This document shows positions 38,371 through 48,018 of a DNA stretch of 64,000 nt, piece after piece. Each line of letters begins with the position of its first letter. Positions within the stretch are counted from its first letter, which is position 1. The DNA lies in assembly GCF_030463535.1 (NCBI RefSeq), contig NC_132892.1, positions 33,782,932 through 33,846,931 on the forward strand, read 5' to 3'. The notes under the pieces are model-generated. The model saw only the letters and a list, made by a program, of their open reading frames with translations. It searched no databases and was not told the DNA's origin. The position numbers and the translations under genes were made by a program. This DNA comes from Salminus brasiliensis. Taxonomy: Eukaryota; Chordata; Actinopteri; Characiformes; Bryconidae.

Positions 38371-40153
38371 CTCTAAAGGGAAAACTTGTGTACATTGTAA
38401 TACTCTACCTCGTAGATGACACCAATGTACCTTTCACTATTATCTCCCTAAGCCCATTGTTCAGTTTTGTCCACTGTTCAGGGTTGCTGGATGTTGGGAG
38501 ACTGTTATTGGATCTATTTTACTGAAATTAGACACTTGTTCATTTTAATGCAGGATTCTAAAGGCATTCTTGTTGAGTATAAGAATATCTGTTGGTGAAT
38601 TATGAAACTGTGCTTTTTGTTTAGACTGTATAGCTGTTCATTTCCAGCTGTTCAGCTCCAATCCCAGATACCCGACCCAGCAGCCCTGAGCAATGGACAA
38701 TGGACTTAGATAAGATAAGAGTTAGTGGTGTATTAGTGCCCTCTATAGGGCTGGGTGGGTAACTTTCTTAGATTTTAAACATAAAGATGCACGTATTTGT
38801 CACTGTACAGTGTACACTATATTGTATTTTGGGGTGGGCTTATGCTTGGCCTCCAGAAGCTTTAAGTTTCAGAGGATGTTCCTCTCTGCAAAAAGGAGCT
38901 TCCCTCTTGCTTTCTCATTCTGTTCTTTAAGGACAGGTGTTTTCATGGGCATTAAGTTGCCTGGCTTCTTCCTTTAACCCCCTTTCTATGGTAATGTGCC
39001 TGTTTTAAGCCCCAATCAAAGGCCAATGCTAAGGTATTCTTCTAGTGGGGAGTTGGAGACCGAAATCTACTGCCTTGATCTTTTCTCTTTTACTCCAGGA
39101 TCGGGTTCAATCTGCCGACAAACGGGAAGAAATAACACTGTAAGTCTAAAATATACCAGTGTGTGAATTATTACCAAAAGCTTCTATCCACCACTGTAAA
39201 ATAGTCAATACACTGTCTGTTCATGAAATAAACAACCCTGCTTCTGTATATTTAGTCTATAATTACAGAAACTGAAAACTGATGGAATGTGCATAATTCT
39301 CTGACTGACTTAAAATGTTCTGGGAATTTTCTAATTACATATCATTTCTAATCTCCATTTCTAATGAGTTTTGTTTCTTTACAATCTCCTTAACTTAATC
39401 TGTACTGTGTGTCACTCTGATTTCAGGCTGATGGTGATTATGAAAATGATCCACCTAGAAAACAGATGAGCAACACCACAGGAGACTCAGTCTACCAGAG
39501 TCTAAATCCCAACACCAACCAATCAGATTCAACCTACCAAACTTTAGGCCCTAGAGTGAAAATATTTAAGTAATCAAATGTTGGTCTATATATCAATGAT
39601 TAGTACAAAGTCTTTGTGTAGAACAACCATCTGCAGTATTTTATATTTCATCAATAAAACAGATTATTTTGTACATTTATATGTTTTTCTTTCTCATATT
39701 AAAAACACAAGACATTTAATAGACATTTAATAGACATTAAATAGTCTTAACTTCATAACATCTTACTTAATGGAGCATACTAGTGGAAGTGATCCTCTGG
39801 CTCTACTGTGATTTATGAGAGTACATCTCACTCTCAGTTTCAGATTGATTGTCGGCTTTTTGCTTTGTTTTTACTAATGTTTACACAGTTAATGACAAAT
39901 AAGGAAGTGATACAATTAAGTAACTTCTAATTTCTTATGTTTTTTCTTATCCCAGCTAACACCAAAAGTATTATCTCTCAATACATAGTTTCCACACTAC
40001 TGTGAGTCCTGTCTCTCATTCATCAAACATGTCAGATCAGAAAAGAGAAATAACAATACGAAAGTGACTTCAGGCCTATTAAGCTATAAACTCATTAAAA
40101 TAACAGAATTTAAGGAGCTCAGAATTTATTTAACCTTATATGGAGTGTCTTAA

Positions 40154-40156
<3 letters not shown>

Positions 40157-40193
<37 letters not shown>
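40157..40193. repeat. (GA)n microsatellite
   Basis: Dinucleotide tract between G and H. Confidence 0.95.
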
Positions 40194-40197
<4 letters not shown>

Positions 40198-40227
40198 TAC
40201 ATCCCTGTATTGTCCCTGTTTCAAATA

Positions 40228-40642
40228 CATTGTATAGTCAGAAGTATTGGGACACCTGCTCGTTCACTGTTTCTTTTGAAATCAATGGTTTTAAAAAGAA
40301 GTTATTCTGCTTTTATTGGAGTAACTGTCTCAACTGTCCAGGAAGAAGGCTTTCTGGACCAGCATTTTGGTAACAATTTAATTGAGCGATAAGATTATTA
40401 GTGAGGTCAGGATGTTGGATGATCACTTCCCAACCTCATCCCAAAAGTACTGGATGGAGCTCCACCACCATCATTCCAGAGAACACCGTTCTTCCACTGC
40501 TCCACAGCTCAATGCTGGGGGGCCTTATACCCCTCTAGCCCACACCTGGCATTAGGCAGCAGGGTGCCAATAGGCTAATGTTTATTTGCTCCAGAGAGTC
40601 ATTAGAAGGGGTGTCCACAAACATTTGGACATATAGTGTAGG
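40228..40642 (+). mobile_element. MITE copy, forward, near full length
   Basis: From CAGAAGTATTGGGACACCTG to CATTTGGACATATAGTGTA, with the CTAGCCCACACCTGGCATTA core. Confidence 0.75.
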
Positions 40643-40776
40643 TCATTTAAATCTCCTTAAGACTGTTTGTTTAAATAACTTCCAGTTTAAGAAAGGATGA
40701 TATGTGACATCGCTTCATGAGAATAGAATGAAGCATTTCATCATTTATGAACTCTTTCTATGTAATGTGGTGTGTG

Positions 40777-40856
40777 GTCAGTGATGCTGATTGGAGGAGC
40801 TGTCGGGTTAAGCAACACCAAAAATAAGAAAGACCTGAATCAGAAAAGAGGAACTT
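40777..40856 (+). promoter_or_regulatory. Shared promoter block and ETS-like site, gene H
   Basis: GTCAGTGATGCTGATTGGAG at 40777, followed by AAAGAGGAACTT at about 40845-40856. It lies 178 bp before the ATG. The wider flank from TATGTAATGTGGTGTGTGGT onward is also shared with F and G. Confidence 0.55.
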
Positions 40857-40954
40857 CAGTTGGACACACAGAGACGGAGCTACAAACATCGTTTCATTCT
40901 GAAGACATCTAAAGAGCTTTTGGAAAGGTGGATCGAATTTCTGTGGAGTTCAGG

Positions 40955-43900
40955 ATGAAGATCTTCTTCATCTTCACCCTCTACATGATCTCAGGTCAGA
41001 TAATCTATTATTATTCTACATGTATCCTAGTGCTAATATGACGTCACTGGCCGGGTCTTCAAGCTCAGAGTAGAACGCTAGCTTCCATTTCGACTAACAG
41101 ACACCTTCATTGTTAGTCATTGAGCCATATCTTAAATATTTTTGCATGTTTTTACGCATTTAGATAAAGGATTTTACTCTATATGTTGACTTAGTCATGC
41201 ATTTTGAACATTGCTTGAAACTGAAAGTTTGTGTCTTATAGAAACAGTAATAATGTCGTACGGAGTTCCAGCACAATTTTGTAAAGTCCTTGATCCGGCT
41301 CTCCCGCTAAACCTAAAAACTTACAGACAAATCAGATTTATATCAGAAAGAAAAAAACAAAGCTGTGCTCAATGCAGGTGTTCCAGAACCAGAAAAAAAA
41401 CTATCATGGAAATTCATGGTCATGATTGAATAAATAATAACACTGTATTTACAATCATTTAATTGGTGGTGAGGCTTCAACTGAAGGCTCAACGAGGCTG
41501 AGTTTAGGGGCAGTGGTGGCTCAGCATAGAGTGCTGTATTATTGATGACACGGTTGTGGGTTCAATATCTGTGTCAGCTATGTTGCCACTGTTGGGCCTT
41601 TCAGCAAGTTCCTTAGCTCTCTATGATCCAGGGGTTCTGCAGCATGGCTGATCCAGTGCTCTGAAAAAGAGAAGCATTTTGTTGTATTGTAGAAGTGTGT
41701 AAATGATACATTTATTAGTATAATGACCATAAAGACTTCTTCCTATTTCCTCTTGATTGGCAGGTCCAGTGTCTTGTCTTAATGTGTCTGGCTTTTCTGG
41801 AGGAGGTGTTGTTATAGACTCTGATCTGGCATGGTCCTCATCCCATACTAAATACATTTGGAAAATTGACCAAAATAAGTGCATAAATAAAATACCTCCT
41901 GACTCCAGAAGTGATTGTGTTTATGATACAAGATTCATATTGTACACTTCAAGTAAAACAGGACACTTGATGGTGCTCATCAGAGCACTGAAACCCCAGG
42001 ATGCTGGAGTGTACATGTTTGGAGTGGGGGAGATGCAAAGTAGGGAAGTGGAGTTAAAGATTATGAACAGTGAGTGATGATATCCTTTATCCTTATTTTG
42101 TGTATTAAATATATATATATATAACCTATGAATCCAGAATAACGGCACAGCTGATTCTGCTGTTCTGTAACTCAGGTGTTTCTTTATATGATTGACAGAT
42201 GATTGCTGTGAGGGGACAAAAACACTGAGTGGTTCTCAGGGAGAGACGCTCGCCATCAGCTGCAACTATCCAGAGCAGTTTCAGAATTACTTTAAATTAT
42301 TTGTCAAACTGGATTATCTCTCTATTAGGGAGATCCTTAACACTGGAACAGGATCTCAGAGAGGCAGGTTCTCCATCTCTGATGACAGAAGCTCTAAACT
42401 TCTCAGAGTGAGAATCAGTGATGTGAGAGAAGATGATGGAGGAGTTTATTTCTGTGGAGTGTTCATTGGAAAGGTTTCAGAGGGTTACTACACCTTCTTC
42501 ACAGAGACTGAGCTACAGATTTCTGGTGAGATTGGTGAACATTATCAAGTATAACAAGTATCATGAGACAAACTATAATATTCTCCAGATGAGATTGAAT
42601 GAACGGTAGAGGAACATACACCCCATTGAAACCTTACACCTATTAAAACATCTGGAAATTTTATCTTCATGTGATCAATATGGAGTGATGATGGAGGTGA
42701 TATAACTAAACTCACACAACTGACGAAATGTCTTTAAACATTATTTCTAAAATGGAAACAATAGAAATGCCATGGAAATTTCTAAAAAGTTCTAAAAGGT
42801 TAGAACACCCTATGCCCAAATATCTGGTATGTTTCAGTGGTATTACCAGTTTAGTGGTAAATCAGATGTTTATTACAAATGTTTAAATATGCTAAACACT
42901 GTGTCCTACTTAATTTACTTTACTCTACAATAATATCCTTAACACTTTGTAGGCTTTGACTAAACTGTGTCTCAGCACTTAAAAGACTAGAGTTAAAGAT
43001 TAGAAGATGATATAACTAAGCTTTTACACATAACAGCTTTTAATAGACCAATTTTCTACATTCAACTTTAATATATATTTACACTATTCAGATTATAATT
43101 GCTTTTGAATTATTTTTTTCCACTTGATCTTCCTCCAGCAAGAACATCAGCAGCACCAACAACAGTCATCACCTCTGTTGAAGAACCTTCCAGTAAGAAC
43201 CTCTTTCATTCTATATTCATGTTAAATGTATTCAGGCGGAGCTTCAGAGCTTTAGGCTCCACACCAGGAAATGGAACAGAGCTGCAACAACAGCTGTATG
43301 TTCCTGGTTTGAGGAGGTGTTTGTGGTCATGCGTGATACATTTTATGATTGTTCTTTCTTTCTATCAGATACAGGTTTCTCTGTCATCATCACCATCATC
43401 ATCATTATCATCATCAGTGTGAGTGTCTGTGTGGTTCTGCTGCTGATTGGAAGACTAACACTGATCTTCTACAAACATTGCAAGAGACAAGGTACTATTA
43501 CTCCCACCAGTGGCATAACAAGTCATTGAGGTGCCTCCCTCAATCTGAGGCAACAGATCTAGCTGCAACAGGTCTAATTAACTTAAAGCCAAGGTCAGGG
43601 AAAACTTTTGCACATATCCCACTATGCCCTGTAGATGGCACCAATATGTATTTCACTATTATTTCCCTAAGCTTATTGTTCAGTTTTGTCCAGTGTTCAT
43701 GGGTGCTGGGCGTTGGAAAGTCTGTTTAATTTTAATACAGGTTTCAAAGGGTGCTCTGGTACAATATAAGAATCTCTGTTGGTGAAACTGTGTATTTTAT
43801 TTAGACCAACTTCAGAATAAAGTGCTATATAGCTGAGTAATTCGTTTGTATGGCGTACCTCTGAATAATCATAAAACCTAGGTCTTTTGAGTTTTTTTTA

Positions 43901-44874
43901 CCCATTATAACCCACATCACTTATTTGCCTCACTGAATTTATTTTGATGATCATCATACAATCAAACAATATGTATACAACAGGGTCTGTTTTATGTATC
44001 AAGACTCTCATACCCTCAAAATCGTATTAAGTCAAAAAGTGTTTTTATTACTAAAAAAGTATGCTATTAAAACTCCTAAACTTTATTTTTTCACTGATAT
44101 TATTTGTCTTTGTCTATTTGATTAATACTATGTTAATATGTGTTGCTGATAATGAATATTACCACAGTCTGTAAAAAATTCAAATCTGCTACCTCTATAA
44201 AAACTGCCCTAGAAACGAAGGTTATTATCATTAATAAAAGCATAGGTTTGTGAGTTGGAGGTTGTCCACCATCACCAGGGTTTTAATGCAGATTAATAAA
44301 GCCCCAATCAAAGGCCAATGCTAATGTGTTAAAGTTGGAAATCAATGTCTTGTGCACCAACCTTTTCTCGTTTTCTGCAGACTCGGATTCAATCTGCCGG
44401 CAAAGAGAAAGAAATAAAGTAAGTGTAAAATATATCAGTGTGTGAATTCTTACCAAAAGCTTCTATCCACTACTTTAAAATAATCAATATACTGTGTATA
44501 TAATCAACCCTGCTCATGTATATTTAGTCTATAATTACAGAAACTAAAAAAACTGATGGAATGTGCATCATTCTCTGACTGACATTAAATGTTATTTTTT
44601 GGAAATGTTGATTTAAATTTCTAATTACATATAATTTTGTTTTGTTTCTTTCCCATCTCTTAATCTGTGCTGTGTGCCACTCTGATTTCAGGCTGATGGT
44701 GATTATGAAAATGATCCACCAAGAAACCAGAACATAAGCATATTTGCAGTCTCTCACACCCTGAACCCCAACACCAATCAATTAGATTCACAATACCAGA
44801 ACCTAAACCTGAACAGCAACCAATCAGATTCAACATACCAAACTTTAGGCCCTAGATGGATAAGATTGAAGTGA
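40955..44874 (+). CDS. CD300-like receptor H, two Ig domains, two tail tyrosine motifs
   Basis: Exons 40955-40994 (MKIFFIFTLYMISG), 41764-42069 (D1), 42199-42525 (D2), 43139-43192 (stalk), 43369-43491 (transmembrane), 44381-44418, 44692-44874; 356 residues, phases consistent. D1 has no canonical Cys: B strand Ser (VVIDSD), C strand Trp (KYIWKI), F strand Phe (VYMFGV). From mid-D1 through the next intron it is almost the same as G. D2 has AISCNY and VYFCGV. The membrane segment is Ile-rich (ATC/ATT codons) and has Arg where paralogues have Gly (LLIGRLTLIF). The tail starts ADGDYENDPP and has SQYQNL and STYQTL, both of SxYxxL ITIM form. AATAAA is at 44905-44910. Mostly inhibitory features; the Arg could in principle allow adaptor pairing. 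Confidence 0.82.
41505..41660 (+). mobile_element. SINE in intron 1 of gene H
   Basis: GGGCAGTGGTGGCTCAGCAT, GTTGTGGGTTCAATATCTGT and ATGATCCAGGGGTTCTGCAG: the local tRNA-derived SINE at the same relative place as in F and G. Confidence 0.65.
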
Positions 44875-44992
44875 TTAAGGGTTGGTTGATATTCATGATT
44901 ATTAAATAAACTTCATGTAGAATTTTATCTGCAGTATTCTATAGTTTTTAAGGAGCATTGCTTTGATGTCATTTAATGTAAAACGCATTCAG

Positions 44993-45260
44993 AGAGGTCA
45001 AGATGTTGGATGTTCACCACCCCCCTCATCCCAAACTCCCCAAACTCATACCAAAAGTATTGGATTGAGCTCTTAATTTTGAGAACAGGAGCACGGTTCT
45101 CCATCTCTGAGAACAGAAGGTCTAAAATTGTCAGTGTGAGAATCAGTGATGTGGGAGATGATGATAGAGTTTGTTAATGTGGAGTGTGGTTTGTAATGAC
45201 TCAAGTCAGTGATTACTCTTTCTACTCAAAGATTCAACTACATTCAAATTCTAGCACACA
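44993..45260 (+). pseudogene. MITE scrap joined to an Ig D2 relic (I/J type)
   Basis: 44993-45072 is MITE sequence (GATGTTGGATGTTCACCACC). From about 45088 the text GGTTCTCCATCTCTGAGAAC, AATCAGTGATGTGGGAGATG and GTGGAGTGTGGTTTGTAATG aligns with the 3' half of the D2 exon of I and J. The F-strand region is broken (TTTGTTAATGTGGAGTG). No other exons remain. The downstream flank (about 45440-45850) resembles the flank after gene I, so a whole gene copy seems to have decayed here. Confidence 0.65.
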
Positions 45261-46240
45261 AGGAATCTGCAACTTCTAGCCTAGAACTGTGGATAGTTTA
45301 AAAGGTCTAATTAGAAAATGTGTAAATGGCACTATTTGAAAAAAAGTAATTGCTCATATATCACTAGCCCATTACTAATCATATGTGCATTACTAAAGCA
45401 TTTGCTTAATGCTCAAAATGTATGGGTCTGTGTGTCTGCCAAGCAGTGACAGTCCAACCACTCAATCAGCCATATAGACTATGTTTCTGGATAAGCATAA
45501 CCATCTGAGGGTGGATTTCTTCTCCTCAGTGTCCTGCCTTGACTGAGAGAAAACCTTAGTGTCCTGCATTGACTGAAAGAAACCACAAAATGTAATGAAA
45601 TAATAGATTAAACAGATCAAATTAATTCAAATTTCACAGGAAATGTGTAACATCCGCTGGCATGTCACATATTATTTTGTGTGACGGTATCATGTTGTAT
45701 AAATGTAGATTTTTTTTTTCTGAACCTGTAAAATATGCAAAACCTGCTAAGTTGAATCATGAATGAAATGTAAAATTATGCTTGAAAGATTAGGAAGAGT
45801 TGTATGAGATGCTGAAGGATATGGATTTTATCTGAACTTTCTATGCAGGTTTTGGACAAAGCCCATGGGAAGTGGTGAGAACCCAACACAAAGGAGAACC
45901 AAAAATCTCCACCACATTTTTAAACTTTGATATATCTACCCAGTATTATTCCAGTATTTAACCCATTGCTTTAGTATCAAACTGCATATTTTTTTATTCC
46001 ACTTTATATAAATAAATATGATATTTGAAATGTAATGTGTTATTATTTCTCTTATTATTTAAAGCAGCATTATGTAGCATTTCACCTTAAAATAAAAGCT
46101 TCAAATTATGCATGTACCTCTATGATGTACCTCTGACTTAGCTCTACTACTGTTGCTACTTCAGTCTCAGCATGCTGCTAACTGCAGTAAGTACTCTGAA
46201 AAAATGTTTTTGACATTTAACCTACAAACTATTTTGTAGT
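45261..46240. other. Spacer after the Ig relic
   Basis: No gene. Parts (CTGAGGGTGGATTTCT, GTGTCCTGCCTTGACTGAGA, ATATGCAAAACCTGCTAAGT, GGAAGAGTTGTATGAG) resemble the flank after gene I at about 51560-52080 in the same order. Confidence 0.5.
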
Positions 46241-46244
46241 ATGG

Positions 46245-46860
46245 CAACCTAACCCTGATCACAATCCTAAACTCAACTCAAAATCTAACACACCCTTACC
46301 CATGACCTAACCCTAACCCTGATCCTAAACCTAACCTTAACCTCAACCCATAAACTAACCCAGCCTTACTCACAACCTAACCCTCATCCTAATCCTAGCC
46401 CTGATCCTACTCCTATTCTTAAATCAATCCACAACCTAACCCTAACCCTGGTCCTAATCCTAAACTTAAAATCAACCCACAACCTAACCCTAACCCTGAT
46501 CCTAATTCTAACCTTAACCTCAACCCAAAACCTAACCCAGCTTTACCCACAATGTAACCCTAATCCTATCCTTAAATCAACCCAAAATCTAACCCACCCT
46601 TACCCACAGCCTAACCCTGATCTTAATCCTAACCTTATCCTCAACCCAAAACATAACCCAGCTTTACCCACAATCTAACCCTAATCCTATCCTTAAATCA
46701 ACCCAAAATCTAACCCACCCTTACCCACAACCTAACCCTAACCCTGGTCCTAATCATAAACTTAAAATCAACCCAAAACCTAACCCACCCTTACCCACAA
46801 CCTAACCCTGATCCCAACCTTAACCTCAACCCACAACCTAATCCTAATACATCCATACCA
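46245..46860. repeat. Degenerate telomere-like repeats (CCTAACCCTAAC type)
   Basis: About 600 bp of CCTAACCCTGATCCTAA variants, C-rich on the + strand. A shorter G-rich array (TTAGGGTT variants) lies at about 61592-61706. The copies are impure and internal, so this is an interstitial satellite and not a chromosome end. Confidence 0.75.
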
Positions 46861-47526
46861 GACTCTAAGCTTTTTGTGGAGAAGAAACTTGGTTATGAGA
46901 CTTTTAATGGTGGAATGGATGTGTCAGATGTTTTTGAGATCAGGTAGCCTAAGAGCTAACATAGCCAGTAACAGTAACAGTAACACCCACGGCTTTACCA
47001 GAGATGCATGACCAAGGCATTTCTCTGAGGAAGGATGTTCTGGTATTGGTTTCTCTGTCACATACATCTGAGAAGAGTAGATGTACAGATGTTAGGGTGG
47101 ATGTTTTAGATTTAGTCAAGCTTGAAAAGTGAAAAGGCCGAAAGCTTTAATTCCTTCAGGTTATACAAGTAGAGTAGAGTAATAAAAAAAACCTTGACCA
47201 CGACTCTCCTTGCTGCCATTTTATGGTACTGCATTGCTATGTGCTGCAAGCTACACTGCAATGGGAAAGAGAAACACTATAGAACCCAAATACCCAAATA
47301 AACCATTTGTACATTACATTTTAATAGATTATCTGGTGACATTTAGGCGATGACATCATCAGTTTGGTGTAGCAGTACCATTACCGGATAAATGTTCGTG
47401 TATGTGTGTGTGTATGTGTACAGTTAACTAGCTATGTGTGTTGGAGCACAAGCTAACTCCATTTGGTGAAGGCCGTCATTAATTTCTCACTTGCTAGCTA
47501 TAACGGATTTTAATGTTTTAAAATGA

Positions 47527-47590
<64 letters not shown>

Positions 47591-47850
47591 TTTACCATTC
47601 TTATTTTACAGTGTTACAATGAATGCAGTAATGCCTTTTAAATTAGTCTAACATTTGCTGTGATCAAAATATGATAGCATTTACATTGCTGTGATTATTA
47701 CTGTTGTAAAAATTACAGGATATTATAGTTACTGTAATTAAATGTACAGTAGGCATACTGTGAAATTTATTACAGCAACGAAATAGCCAATTGCTGCCAG
47801 CAGTGTACTGTACATCTCACAGTGTCTTTTCCACTGTGTGTAATTTGGTT
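46861..47850. other. Spacer before gene I
   Basis: No gene seen. It contains an (AT)n tract at about 47531-47587. Confidence 0.5.
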
Positions 47851-47854
47851 TGTG

Positions 47855-47914
47855 GTCAGTGATGCTGGTAAGTTAACCTGAGCAACTCTGACGCTTACCA
47901 GAGAAAGAGGAAAT
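47855..47914 (+). promoter_or_regulatory. Shared promoter block and ETS-like site, gene I
   Basis: GTCAGTGATGCTGGTAAG, lacking the GGGAGGAGC half, then AAAGAGGAAAT at about 47904-47914. It lies 164 bp before the ATG at 48019. The lead-in TAATTTGGTTTGTGGT is shared with gene J. Confidence 0.5.
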
Positions 47915-48018
47915 AAAAGCAGTACAATCTAAAAACGTACCCTAACACACAGAGAGCACCAGAGCAGCAGCAGAGACGACAACGTACTGGCTTTGTTGGA
48001 CCATTGGTGAATCTTAGG

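Larger units (their letters stand above)
34427..39573 (+). pseudogene. CD300-like receptor pseudogene G (start lost, stop in D2)
   Basis: All exons are present: 34427-34466, 35723-36028 (D1), 36158-36484 (D2), 37325-37378 (stalk), 37517-37618 (transmembrane), 39099-39139, 39427-39573. Two lesions are visible. The start codon is GTG at 34427-34429 where F and H have ATG. D2 has a TAA at 36355-36357 (AGCTCTTAAGTTCTC, against AGCTCTAAACTTCTC in H). Splice sites and all other frames remain open, so inactivation is recent. D1 is the cysteine-poor type (F-strand Phe, VYMFGV). The transmembrane exon has six consecutive Ile codons. The tail has YENDPP, SVYQSL and STYQTL. AATAAA is at 39653-39658. A truncated, signal-less product from an internal ATG cannot be excluded, nor can an allele-specific null. 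Confidence 0.8.

Noticed and set aside
46245-46860. A chromosome end
   Set aside because: The repeats are degenerate and flanked on both sides by genes of the same array.
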